Shown here piece by piece: positions 53,424 to 64,000 of a stretch of DNA of 64,000 nt (positions are counted from its first letter, which is position 1; every line of letters begins with the position of its first letter). Below the pieces are notes generated by a model. That model made no database searches. It saw nothing but the letters and a program-made list of their open reading frames with translations, and was not told where the DNA came from. Location: contig WION01000098.1 of assembly GCA_015039365.1 (NCBI GenBank), positions 102,107 through 166,106 on the forward strand, given 5' to 3'. Made by a program: the position numbers and the translations under genes. This DNA is from Amanita rubescens. Its lineage: Eukaryota > Basidiomycota > Agaricomycetes > Agaricales > Amanitaceae.

Positions 53424-53902
53424 TGTTATGATCACGTCAATCTCCACCTACAATGTGTCCATGCTATAAGCGCTTGACAAAGTAGACTAAGTCCAACGGA
53501 CAAGTCAAACAATAGGTGAACGAATAAGCTAAGTAATAAGACGACTAGAAGAAGTCTTATACTTGAGAGCGATAATGAATGGAGTGTGTACGACGTTCTT
53601 TAGGCGAGATGAGGTGATATTGACAAAGACAAACTAAGTCGAACTTAAGGTTCGACGTTACAGTACATCGGTTTATATACATGTACAGAAACACAGCCAT
53701 ATCGTAAGTAGAACAAAGGCGATAGCAGTATAGGTAAAACAGGAGGCATAGGGTAAACGGAATGGGGATCGATAAGGGAATGAGGTAGTCCATTTGATGA
53801 ACATAATGGGGATGTGACGAAGGGGTAGGCATATACGAAAAAGTAAGCATGTCTGACGTGTCATGTAATCATAATGTAGGAGTCCATACCGTGTTTGTAA
53901 CA
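53424..53902 (-). repeat. Gypsy-1 5' LTR
   Basis: 479 bp, TGTTATGATC...TTGTAACA. It is the intact reference for the split 3' LTR, including the empty site of the TIR element (GCATGTCTGACG). Confidence 0.95.
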
Positions 53903-56900
53903 ATCACTACTTACATATTTACAATCATTCATAATGATCATTGATGGTCACTGCACAATGAATCAGTAATTTTTTGCCCAAATTTGGGAGAACTGTGACT
54001 GCGACTGGTCATTCACCAATGGCCCAACCCCTGAACTGGGACTGGAACCATTGTAACCAGTTACAATTGGTTTGGTCAACCTGTCAGCCCCAATTGACTG
54101 GTTATGGAGTAGTTCTCTTATTGATTGGTTGTGACCACAGCTTGGGGCTACATGGTCACTGTCCCAATCCTAAAAAATAGGAAAATGCTCCACCAATCCT
54201 AACACTGCAATGGGTGGAGTATTTTTCTATGTTTATTGCAGATTATCCTAATCCTCAAAAAAAAAAAAAAAGCTCTGCTGATCACAACTCTACAATTGGT
54301 GGGGTATTTTTCTATTTTTATGCAGAGTATCCTGATATGTCCCAATGTCCCAATGATCATAAAACTATATTTTTAAGGGTTATTATGAGTATCCTCTTAC
54401 CTGCTTCCAAAATCTGGTCCCTTTCCATGAGTTTGTTTATTGTTGATCCCCTGCTTCCCAACTGCTTTCCCACTCCTCCACCACTCATGTAATGATATAT
54501 TGATTAAGGCTAGTAATTGTTGCAAGTGCCTAAGTGCTGCCTGCTCAGTAGATCCAACACTGGCCCCAATGGGGCATAATTTAAACAAGAGGAGAAAAAA
54601 TCACATGTGGTGTTGAACACTGGAAAGCAACACAGTAAGCAGGACAATATACAGGAGCATATTTTATATGTATATAGGGAATGGCAGGGGTATACCCTTG
54701 ACAATCCCTACCAACAGGTGCATGTTTATTACCAGTATCATCTAATGCTAAACCCCTTTGTGCAGGGTCAGGAAGATCTAAGAGCAATTGCAAGCTGAAC
54801 AATATTTATTCCCAGGTTTGGTGGCTGACAGTTGGCCTGAGTCCCCAGATTCTTGTTGACAAGTATGGACTTGGTCTTTGCTGGCCACAGATAACATGAT
54901 CATTCATGATATGCTACCTGGTCTCCTGAATGCTGCACTCATGGACCAAGGTTGGGCACACTGTGGATTATCCCCCTTCAGTCAATGCATCATCACTATC
55001 AAATGCAATCCAATGCACATATTCTACTTAGTTATTATTGTCCCTCCAATCAGCTTCCAGAACACACCACACTTAAGTCAGCTAAGTAGATTTCAAGTCA
55101 TTTGAAACTTTTCTTGATGTGTGCAGAAAGCCAGTATCCTTGTCAATGTACAAAATCATCTTCTGATTTGTAGAATTCAAAGAACAAATTATCCTAATGA
55201 TTTTCTAGCAATACAATGGGTCCTGTCAATGGCTTCACCATATTATTGTACACAACAACTTTTTGATAGCCATCATGGAACACAACATGAAACAAGTTTG
55301 GGGTCTCTAGAAAGAAATTAGCACAGGAGTCAGCCTGAAAGAAAATATTGATACATGGATGTACTTCTATTAATGCTAGTTAGTGCAACAGTCAAGAAGA
55401 ATGTAATCAGCCATATTGCCTGACTTCAGCCAGGCTTCATATACTCCAGACTTGGCAAAACAAGGACTATGTTCTATCAACCACTCACCATCTTGAGTGA
55501 TCAAGTCAATATGGCCTGCCCTCCTTGTACATGTGAATTCAGGGAGACACAAATGTTTCCAAAATTGATAGAAAATACAGAACAATAGAACTCATCCTGG
55601 TATTGCACTTTGGGTAGCCTGTCCATCATGATCTAGGTCTAATGCAACAGATTTGGAATTGTAGCTGGGAAGGCTTGAACTTGGAGATGACATCAAGGGC
55701 CCCTAGAAAGTGAACTTAGGTGGGTTGTCATTCATACATAGGTTTAAGCCTCCAGGAAACACTCACTGTGGAGATGTAAATGCATAACATATAAATCTAT
55801 CATCTGCAGGTCAGCATGGCTCCACCCATGGTGATAGCACTTGCAAATGGCTTTAACTTCATCTTCATTTGTGTCAATTTCAATAATTGGACCATTTTTG
55901 GGCACATCAGGAAAAATCAGGGAATACTTAAAATCTACTTACTAAGGCAAAATAAGCCCCCCTCCCACACTGTTGGGACTTATAATGTCTTATTCTCAAT
56001 AAGTCCAATAAGTCCAATAAGTAAATCTGATTTTTCCTGATGCAACTCCCTAAATAATGCCACCACCTCTGGCTGAGCCAAGAGCCCCTCAGCAGTAGGA
56101 AGGCAGCATCCAAAAGCTCCACCAGAAAGTTTCCATACCAGGTTATGAGCAAGGTTTTCATCATGAAGATTTCCACTGGAACTGCTCCCCATGTGATACT
56201 CTCTGGGGAACAGGGTTAGGAGACACAAGTGACTCAAGGCTCAAGCCAACACAGCTTTCACTGGGGAGACTTGCCTGGTATGATATCACATGCAACATTT
56301 CAATAACAGCACCTCCATCCTTGTTGAAAATACACATTGAAAATAGTGTGTGCAAAGGTTATGATGGTACAAGGATCAGTCAGGCTTGTCCAGCATATCC
56401 CACATTTCACCCTCATCACATCTTTTACTATCTGTGATCAATTAGTATGTTCCTCTAGATAGCTTGTTGTCTGGTCCATCACAGTACATTCTCTTGTGAT
56501 TAGGGATCAGCAGGGGTATGGCAAACCATAGGGGCTTTCCAAGGGTTTTATGGTCACTGGCAGTATGTTCTCACCAATTGCATTCTGGGTTTTGCATATT
56601 AACATGACAAAGGACTTTTTCAGCATAGAAGAAATTGGAATCACTTTATCACTGTACTTGAAAGTGACAGGTGGTTTAACAGCTGTTATCATTTGGATCC
56701 TTCTCACCCTCCAATGTGGCAACATCACCAACAAGGAAGTGACATTTTGGCAAAGACTTTTATGTCCAATTTAGTACCTTGTCTTCTATGTGATCAAAAG
56801 TTGTGATCATATAGCAACAGTTGGGAAGATACACTATTAGACACACTTCCTTTCATGGATTTCAGGTTCTCAGCATAGCCAAGCATACATCAATCTTGCA

Positions 56901-59464
56901 GTATATGCACCAGGTGGAATTTCTCCCTGGCCTAGCCAAGCCTAACTGGGCATGATAAAGGACCCAGACTATGGGAATACTGATCAGTATTCAAGGCATT
57001 GTAGCAATTTGGAGTTGAGAACACATGTTTCAGGAGCTCTGGACTTGATTTTGCAAACCTTGCCCTTGCAGCCTCATTCCTGCAGGTGCCAGCTGATAGA
57101 ACTCTGACTTGCGGCATTTCCATTTCTCAACTGCCTCTTTCATCTTGAGAAAAGTTGTATGGTTTGAACCTAAGCTTAATCCTTTTAATTTCATGAGGGT
57201 CAGCATTGAGCTTGGTGTGGACAAGGTGACTAATTCTGATCCTGACTCAGAATCAGGTAGTGGTTCCATATTGATTAATGGCAGGATTGCATGTTGGTCA
57301 CCAAGTTTTTTCAGACACAATGTTGGAATATCATATATGTGGGATACCAGTTACAATCAATGATGGTGTGTGCTGTGCCAGGTGTCCTATTCCTTTTGGT
57401 GCTTTGACCTTCCATATTGGGAAGGCTTCCCTGTGGTACATTAACTGTATAGTTAATTTACCACTTGTTTGGGTGGCTTTTTGAGTACAGTTTCACCTCA
57501 GTTGTCTGTCATACACAACTGAGGTGAGTTCCTTATTATGTTACCATTATTTTGTATGTTAACATTAGTGTACTAGCTCGTGTTTACTTCTACACTCTAA
57601 TGGTTTTATGGTTTATGATATACCAGTCAACAAGATGATAAATAATCCAAAAAAGTGCTTACAGAAAAACTTTGGGACAGAACCATTGGTCATGACACCA
57701 ACTTGCCTCAGTTGACAGAAATTTCCAATACAATATCATTTTCCTTCCACCATCCCATCACAGCTCCACTAAGGATCTATTGTTCAAAGAAATTTCCACC
57801 TAATACCAGTTTGATGATGAAAGTATGACATTTGCCTTGGGACCACCATAGCATTAGATAATAAGCAAGCTTGTGAAATATTGTTGATGTGATGACCAGA
57901 CACTGATATTTGGTTCTTTTTCTGATAATTGTGATGCAAGAGGGGTTGTGTACAAGATACAAAAACCTCCAGGAAATTATGACATAGGGTCAGTGCTGGT
58001 GTTGTTTCAGCCCTGTGCGCCCTCTGGCAGCACCACTGATTATGTTTTACCCCCATGCACCCTCTGGTAGTGTTTAAAGGACCTGTCTCTCAAGGATTGC
58101 ATTGAGAAGCTAGGCAACAATCTTGAGGAGTTTGCAATATGGTTGAGCTTCTCAGAGAACATGTTGGAGCTCTTTCCAGACCCTCCCACAAGCAAACACA
58201 TCCATTTATTGTGGAAATTCTATCTGAAAGTAAGCCCATGTGTTGTCAGTTGCACATCACTAATCAAAACCCAATCCAATGTTTTGTTCATTTTCTCCAA
58301 CTATGTGGACTCTCACTCACCATTGTATTCCATTAATGTCCTTCTCTTCTGTTTGCTTGTCTCACTACATTGGTTGCTTTCTGATCACTGGTGTTTCTCA
58401 GTACATCATTCAATGTCCTATAACTATGTTTCGCCACTCCCACTCACCTTAATTTATCCATCTGCCCTCTCTATATACTCCTCACCTTCTACCTCAGCTT
58501 CCTGAGAACACTCTCATTCACTGTCTGCACAAGGCAATGATAAAGCAAAGAAGAAACACATTACTCCACCATGAGTTTCAATTGCATTCCATGTAAGTTG
58601 TCCTGCACTCATCCTTTAGCCCCTTTGAGAGAACATGGGCCATCAATGGGGCAATCACTGAAAATCAAGTGAATGAATGATACTATGTGGATCCTGGAAC
58701 CCAGAAGGAAACTGAGTGTTGTTTGAACACTGTATCAAATGGCACTTATCTGCTTCTCACAGTGTAATGGATGAAATCCTGTTATGTGTGCAGCATACTC
58801 CAAAGCCTTCCGAAGATGTCTGCCATTGATCTGCCTCAATCTGCCTTGATCCTCCTCAATCCACCTTCAATTCACCTTCCGTCCACCTCAATCCACTTCA
58901 CTCTGATGAATCAGAATTCACCGGAATGATTGTGCATGGATACCATATGGTAGTTAGTATAAGTACATGTCACATGTAGTCGTATACGACAGATAGACAA
59001 GAGAATCGGAACCCTCTCCCTCAGATCAGCCTTAGCTTAAGTCTGTGTATGTACATATGTATGTATGTATGTATGTATTCATTGCAGCAACAGGCTAATA
59101 GTTTGTAGTACTATCTTAGTACAGCCAATTTAGTACACATGATCTGTATATTACCTGCACCTGACACCTGACACCTGTCAAAGTACCCATTGACTACAGG
59201 TATGGGTTTGTGCAGGTATGGGACAGGTAATATGTGACATATGTACATGTGGGTTACCCATTGCACATGCCTAAAAATGGCCAAGAAATGGCTGAGAAAT
59301 AGTCAAAATGATTTTTATTACCAGTAAAGGATGTATTCATTGTTTTGTATTCCACCCATGTCTGACATTGGCTTTCTCACTGGGGGCCTGTTTTGGGGTC
59401 CCCATAAAGTTAGTGAAATGTCCTGAACATGTATATGATACAGTATGCATATGTACATACATAC
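53903..59464. other. AT-rich decayed repeat sequence, no intact gene
   Basis: No ORF above about 120 codons. Minus-strand stretches at 55376-56360 (SGNLHDENLAHNLVWKLSGG, LAQPEVVALFRELHQEKSD) and 57030-57320 are protein-like but broken, probably transposon relics. A 15-16-nt A run is at about 54257-54272. A near-palindrome ACCATTGTAACCAGTTACAA is at 54047. A GGGTGGAGTATTTTTCTAT segment is duplicated at 54211 and 54298. A stretch at 58090-58215 (plus) is discussed in the findings. I see no host gene. Confidence 0.5.
59045..59081. repeat. (GTAT)n microsatellite
   Basis: GTATGTATGTATGTAT-type run with flanking GTACATATGTATG. Confidence 0.85.
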
Positions 59465-59890
59465 TGTTATGATCATGTTTACCTCCACCTACAATGCTTC
59501 CATGCTAGAAGCTTTGGACAAAGTAGACTTATGATACTACTTCCCCCACCAAAAGCTGGCACGCCCAGGCGTTCCTCCCATGGTCACAATCATGCCCACA
59601 CCATCAGTCCTGTAATACTCAAACACCACCAATATTCACCATCTGCAGTTTTTTTTCACTGTCGAATTCCTGCCGCATCTTGGTCACAGATTTCTAATAT
59701 CACCAATAAGTTGGCAAATGAGAGTTGAATGAATAGTATGCTAAGTATCAAGACAACTAGAAGGAGTCTGATACTTGAGGACAGAGTAGGGATGACATTC
59801 CCTAAGTGAGATGAAGTGGTATTGAGGAAAGATAACGAAGTCAAATCTAATGTTTGACTCTATGAGCACACAGGTTTATATTCTGGGGCC
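59465..59890 (-). repeat. Degenerate Gypsy-1-type solo LTR
   Basis: TGTTATGATCA, CTCCACCTACAATG, GACAAAGTAGACTTA and CAAGACAACTAGAAGGAGTC are shared with the LTRs at 21414 and 53424. About 150-200 unrelated bases lie in the middle, and the end after the TATA region is lost. This is an older relative, not a recent copy. Confidence 0.75.
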
Positions 59891-60239
59891 AACTGAAAGG
59901 AGGATTCAGTTTTTATAGTGTAGAGTTTGGTAGGAAATCCTGCACAAAATACACCTCCTCTTTACTGAACATCCCCACTCTCCTACACCTATACCTCTCA
60001 CCATGGCCCCTGCCCATCATGGCCACAACCACCACCAAGACCATCCATCTCCACCACTAAGCTTGAACACACCAGAGAGACTGGCATGTACCATTAGTAA
60101 ACAAAGTGTTTGGCATGATGTGATGTGACATCATTGTTGCTTAAGTAATGCTTCAAATATTCTTCATGGCCATTGTGCCTGGGGGGGAATGGTTGGGCAA
60201 AATTGCTCTATATCTAGTACTTATGCATTCATATTTTGT

Positions 60240-60323
60240 GTGGCTGTTTGTTTGAGTGGTTAAGCTATGTACCTTTTTTGTTGGGTTGAGGGTTCAATTC
60301 CAGCCTCAACCACAATTTTTTTT
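60240..60323 (+). ncRNA. tRNA-like (SINE-type) Pol III unit, plus
   Basis: A-box-like GAGTGGTTAAGC at 60254-60265, B box GGTTCAATTCC at 60291-60301, and a T8 terminator at 60316-60323. GGTTGAGG and CCTCAACC around the B box form an 8-bp hairpin instead of a normal T arm, so this is not a working tRNA gene. Likely derived from a tRNA, as in SINE heads. Confidence 0.55.
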
Positions 60324-60397
60324 ACATGAGATTGTGTGAGCCATACTTTTGTAAATGCCAATGTCTAAAGACCCATTATGGCTAATGCTGAAGGCAT

Positions 60398-60478
60398 AAA
60401 AAGATTGAGCCTGCCTGGATTTGAACCCTAAGCCAGCCAAAACAATACATGCATAATAACTACTTGGCCAAACAAGCA
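60398..60478 (-). ncRNA. tRNA-like (SINE-type) Pol III unit, minus
   Basis: On the minus strand: A-box TGGCCAAGTAGTTA (60470-60457), B box GGTTCAAATCC (60428-60418), and a T5 run (60402-60398). The layout and spacing match the plus unit, but the sequence is diverged. Confidence 0.55.
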
Positions 60479-60710
60479 ATTATAATATAACATACTAGTT
60501 GTGGGTTTTATATATAGACCAATCTTGCCCTTGGTTTAGACCTGATTAAACAAGCACAGAAGCAACAATGTTTTAATTGCATACACATTAACATTACCAC
60601 TATCATACACAAATGAAACAATAGAAAACTAAACATTGATCAAGACATGACACTTGGCATGGGTATACATTTGTTTACTAATGTTACATGCTAGTCTCTC
60701 TGGTGCGTTC

Positions 60711-61222
60711 AGGGCCCAGGCTTACTTAAGCTCATCAAGCCCAGCACCACAAGAGACTTGGTAGGAGTCTGGCCTTTAAGCCTTAGCATGTGCCTTTTGT
60801 GTACATATGGGTATTGACAACTAATGTTTGTAGAGTAAGTGTCAGTCATATTGACAATTTGGAGCTTTATGTGAGTCATTTCTGTGCCCTTTCATTGATA
60901 TTCACCAATTGATTAGTACTAGCTTGTTAATAATTGTATACTGTCATGAATATAATTTATAGTATTTAAATAACTTAAAATAAGGTGGAAATATTATTTA
61001 AATATTGAATATTTTTATATCAAGTTTCTATTTTTTATAGTTTCATCTAAAAAAATCAATTCTCAATATCCTAATTCAATTTATTTATTTTTACACATAA
61101 TTCTCTAATCATGATTTACTAGTAATACTAGTTCATTAGTTCAACAACTTTTACCCTATACATAAATATTGCTTATTCTCTGTGGCAACCATGTTTTCAT
61201 TTAACTCACATGATCAAAGGTA
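60711..61222. other. AT-rich spacer, nothing recognised
   Basis: Very AT-rich between 60930 and 61150 (TTTATTTATTTTTACACA etc.). No ORF or repeat boundary is seen. Confidence 0.5.
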
Positions 61223-61494
61223 GTGTTTGCCACAGCTTGAATAAAATTTAAGAAAATTTGATGTGATAGGTGGGCCAAAAACCCAGGGGGTTACTTATTG
61301 GCAGTTTGGCAGAATCCCAATATTGCATCCAGGGATTGAGCAGCTCTGTTTTGAGCTGGCAATGACTCAGGCATCAACTCTTTTCAATTCCAGACCCAAA
61401 TACTAGAAACTGAGCTCATCATCTATCACATCAAATTTTATTCAAGCAGTAAGATCAAAAAATCGAAAAACATTGACTCAAGCTGTGGCAACAC
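61223..61494. mobile_element. Small inverted-repeat (MITE-like) element
   Basis: GTGTTTGCCACAGCTTGA at the left and its near-inverse at the right (TCAAGCTGTGGCAACAC). A second inverted pair inside (AAATTTGATGTGATAG / CTATCACATCAAATTT) makes arms of about 45 bp. No coding capacity. Target duplication is unclear. Confidence 0.6.
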
Positions 61495-61693
61495 TTAAGT
61501 CTTCAAAGGATGAAGTAAAGAGAAGAACAGCAAACATACCTTCTTGTAATCAGAGTATGAGCATCATGGCTGAGGAACTCTGCTGTCCCACAATCAAAAG
61601 ATTTGCCATTGTGTTCAATATCCTATTACTTGGATCAACACAATGAATTACACTAAATATCCCGATTTCAACAATACACCTGCCCTGCAGTGT

Positions 61694-63629
61694 TCACGAA
61701 CCATCTGAGGTAGTAGACTCCGTATCGTTGTTGTCGCCACCATCATTGTTCGAAGAAGTCGTAATATCTTCTGAGGCATCTGCAGTAGCAGATGCCGTGT
61801 TCCCCGTGTCGCCGTTGCTATCGCTGTCACTGGGGTTCGAAGAAGTCGTAACGTCTTCTGAGGCACCCGCGGTAGGAGATGCCGTGCTCCCCGTGCCGTC
61901 GTTGCTGTCGCTGTCATCGTTGGCTGAGGCGGAAGCTGTAACGTCTTCTGAATCACGCGAGGTAGAAGACGGCGTGTCTCCCGCGCCGTTGTTATCGCCG
62001 CCACCGCCGTTGTCGGAGGTAGCTGTAACGTCATTCGAAGAAGCTTTACTGTCATCCGATGGCGTACTTGGGCTCTCGCCATCGTTTGAAGAAGTTGTAT
62101 TGTCCTTTGGAGAAGCTGAATCATCTGATGATGATGCAGTTGAGCCATCGTCCGAAGATGTAGTACCACCATCCGATGAAGTAGCACCGTTATCTGATGA
62201 TGCGGTCGGGGTAGCTGGTCCGTCATTCGATGATGTAGTTGGAGTGGTGGACGGAGTAGCGGATGGGGTACTACCCTGGTTGGTCGTCGAGGAGGGACCG
62301 CCTTCTGATAATGCGGTCGAGGTAGCCGGACCGCCATCCGATGATGTAGTCGGAGTAGTGGACGGAGTAGCGGTTGGGGTACTACCCTGGTTGGTCATCG
62401 AGGGCTTCATGGTCTGGGTAGCTGGACCGTCATTTGATGGTACGGTCGGGGTAGCTGGACCGCCATCCGATGATGTAGTTGAAGTGGTAGACGGAGTAGC
62501 GGATGGGGTGCTATCCTGGTTGGTCATCGAGGAGGGACGCCGGCGACGCTTCATGGTCTGGGTAGCTGGTCCGCCTTCTGATGATGCGGTCGAGGAAGCT
62601 GGTCCGCCATCCGATGATGTAGTTGAAGTGGTGGACGGAGTAGCGGATGGGGTACTACCCTGGTCGGTCATCGTATCGGAGGACGGATCCCGGTGACGCT
62701 TCATGGTCGAGGTAGCTGGACCCCCATCCGATGATGTAGTTGAAGTGGTGGACGGAGTAGCGGACGGGGTACTACCCTGGTCGGTCATCGTATCGGAGGA
62801 CGGATCCCGGTGACGCTTCATGGTCGAGGTAGCTGGTCCGCCATCCGATGATGTAGTTGAAGTGGTGCATGGGATACTAACCTGGTCGTTCATCATCGTG
62901 TGGGAGGAGGGATCCCGGTGATGCTCCATCGTTGTCGTAGGCGTAGGCGTTGACACCTGCGTCTGTTGCGCAGAAATGCTGGACAGGAGCGCAGACGCTT
63001 CTTGCGGTGAGATGGTCGTCGTTTGGACATAGTGGGTGGGTACTGTGGTGACCGTCACCGTCACCGTCATCGTCGTTTTGTTCTGAGCCCGGTCTCCGCC
63101 TGCAGAGCCGTTGGATGTCGAGTTTGATCCGAATGGGCCACCCTGGGCGCCGACAGCGTTGAATACCGATCTTGCGGTCGCTTCGCTTGTACAGGTGACA
63201 ACCTAGAGATTTTGAGCTTTCGATCGGTGGGGGGAAAGATGGGGTACGTACAGTTCCCTGGGAGGTTAATGAAGGCAATGCAAAACACTTTTGAGTCTTG
63301 GGGCAACGCAGAGTGATTTCCCATTGTCCGTTGTGGCATTGTGTGATGGCGTTGGCTATGCACGTGCTTTGGCCATCTGCATTGTTGTTTGAATGATCGA
63401 GGAAGGGGGAAAGAGAGAGATGCTTACTTGTGCAGGAATCAGAGAGCTGTGCAGATCGAGACTGGTCATTGATTCGTTGTGCTGCCTGAGCGTTCGAGAG
63501 AAGAGTCGCACTGGTAACTGAGGGCGAGGTTGCGTTCGTCGTTGTGCCAGTCGCGCCGATGGGGGCAGCAGCAATAGCCGTGAACAGGGTGGCCGAGAAC
63601 CCGAGGATGAAATGAAAGCCCAAAAACAT
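61694..63629 (-). CDS. Secreted CBM19-like protein with Ser/Thr-rich repeat tail, 611 aa
   Basis: Three exons on the minus strand: 63629-63428, 63376-63252 and 63202-61694. GT-AG introns of 51 nt (GTAAGC...TGCAG) and 49 nt (GTACGT...CTCTAG) restore one frame. Residues 1-21 are a signal peptide (MFLGFHFILGFSATLFTAIAA). Residues about 60-125 form a Cys module, DSCTNGQSTCIANAITQC, then LRCPKTQKCFALPSL and VVTCTSEATA. The spacing and the FALP motif resemble the CBM19 chitin-binding type and its many fungal relatives. After a short Asn-rich, glycosylable linker, residues about 155-611 are Ser/Thr/Asp-rich with exact 39-residue tandem repeats (MKRHRDPSSDTMTDQGS inside). There is no GPI signal or catalytic domain. 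Likely a secreted or wall-bound O-glycoprotein that binds chitin. Binding is inferred. Confidence 0.8.
62240..62880 (-). repeat. 117-bp coding minisatellite in the tail region
   Basis: Two exact 39-codon units plus several diverged or shortened ones, each with TPSATPSTT(S/P)TTSSDGGPA. The repeat also opens a long frame on the plus strand (61728-62696), which is a shadow. Confidence 0.85.
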
Positions 63630-64000
63630 GATAAATGAGGGTGATGTCCACTAGACTAGCAAGTGGGCAACGTGGAGAGCTCCAGGCTCTGATATGGGAG
63701 AAGGCAGAAAACACAAGCCGGTTGCGATGAGGCCTTCAAGCAGTGGTGACAGTCATCAAGAGTTCTTGTTGTTCCGCTCAAGTTGGCCGGTTGTTCGGCA
63801 CGCGTGGGAAAGTGAATAGCCTAAGCGCTACAACTCAAGCAGGCGACCGTCCAATAACATCGACATCCGACCGGACAAGACAAAATGGTGAGCACGATTG
63901 CTCTTGTGTGCTTATAGGACCCAGACCATGTCAGTCTGCGGTGGAATCGTGGCGGTTTGGGTGGTTTTGGGGTCGGATGCGGCACTTGTGTTTTGGATGT
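63630..64000. other. Upstream region of the CBM19-like gene
   Basis: Should contain the promoter. I see no clear TATA box or other element. Confidence 0.4.

Larger units (their letters stand above)
21414..53902 (-). mobile_element. Gypsy-1: old minus-strand chromodomain Ty3/gypsy element with nested insertions
   Basis: A 5' LTR lies at 53424-53902 and a 3' LTR in two pieces at 21414-21878 and 28826-28876. Reading leftwards the order is primer site, gag, protease, RT, (deletion), integrase, chromodomain and an extra ORF, then a purine-rich tract (AGAGGAGAG) before the 3' LTR. Four insertions interrupt it: a TIR element (21879-28823), a hAT-like element (31629-40990), Gypsy-2 (43290-49876) and an LTR element without pol (51027-53340). 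The outer flanks (GAGTC and ATCAC) do not form a target duplication. This, LTR divergence and a 33-bp indel between the LTRs suggest age or recombination between copies. Confidence 0.8.
60065..60710. mobile_element. Fold-back element with two inward tRNA-like units
   Basis: Inverted ends of about 44 bp (60065-60109 and 60667-60710) with about 90% identity; outer end GAAC(A/G)CACCAGAGAGACT, inner part TTAGTAAACAAA. Between them two tRNA-like Pol III units point towards each other. No ORF. Target duplication not evident. Confidence 0.65.

Noticed and set aside
60240..60478. Functional tRNA genes
   Set aside because: A and B boxes are present, but no cloverleaf forms; the region around the B box pairs as an 8-bp hairpin.
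61728..62696. 322-codon plus-strand ORF
   Set aside because: It is antisense to the Ser/Thr repeat tail of the spliced CBM19-like gene and shares its repeat period.

Overview
The window looks like a chromosome segment of a filamentous fungus, most likely a basidiomycete (Agaricomycete). The evidence is GT-AG introns of about 50-60 nt, a GRC3-type RNA kinase relic, a secreted protein with a CBM19-like chitin-binding module, a CGGFI/CGAPY-type small Cys protein, and Ty3 (chromodomain), Ty1/copia and Tad-like LINE elements. This assignment is inferred from gene style, not from a database match. No prokaryotic feature is present.

Positions 1-21413 are a gene-poor host region. They hold a duplicated 0.7-kb block, a dispersed repeat pair (3.5 and 10.2 kb), a decayed beta-trefoil lectin-like gene (minus strand, about 5.2-6.3 kb), an intact two-exon gene for a 141-residue protein (8485-8971), an intact two-exon gene for a coiled-coil protein with an H...NCYWF motif (10997-12335, minus), a frame-disrupted GRC3 polynucleotide-kinase relic (about 14.9-17.0 kb), an ORF1-only LINE with a 16-bp target duplication (18429-20238), and a small Cys-rich gene cut by an LTR at 21413.

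Positions 21414-53902 are one nested stack. The host is an old minus-strand chromodomain Ty3/gypsy element, here called Gypsy-1. Four separate insertions lie in it: a 6.9-kb non-autonomous element with 27-bp terminal inverted repeats and TGTCTGAC arrays, which itself holds a solo copia LTR; a GGTCC-rich hAT-like element, which itself holds an apparently intact 8.3-kb copia; a young plus-strand Ty3/gypsy element (Gypsy-2); and a 2.3-kb LTR element with no pol. Gypsy-1 and Gypsy-2 both have, next to the 5' LTR, a 12-nt site complementary to the predicted RNA 5' end, as in Tf1-type self-priming. The copia element instead has a site matching the anticodon arm of initiator tRNA, as in Drosophila copia.

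Positions 53903-61650 are AT-rich, decayed repeat sequence without an intact gene. They include a degenerate Gypsy-1-type LTR, a 0.65-kb fold-back element carrying two inward-facing tRNA-like Pol III units, and a small inverted-repeat element. Positions 61694-63629 (minus) are a three-exon gene for a 611-residue secreted CBM19-like protein with a long Ser/Thr-rich repeat tail.

The strongest leads for novelty are the extra ORF with a C-terminal hydrophobic segment directly upstream of copia gag-pol, the additional in-frame ORF behind the Gypsy-1 chromodomain, the ORF1-only LINE, and the tRNA-like fold-back element.
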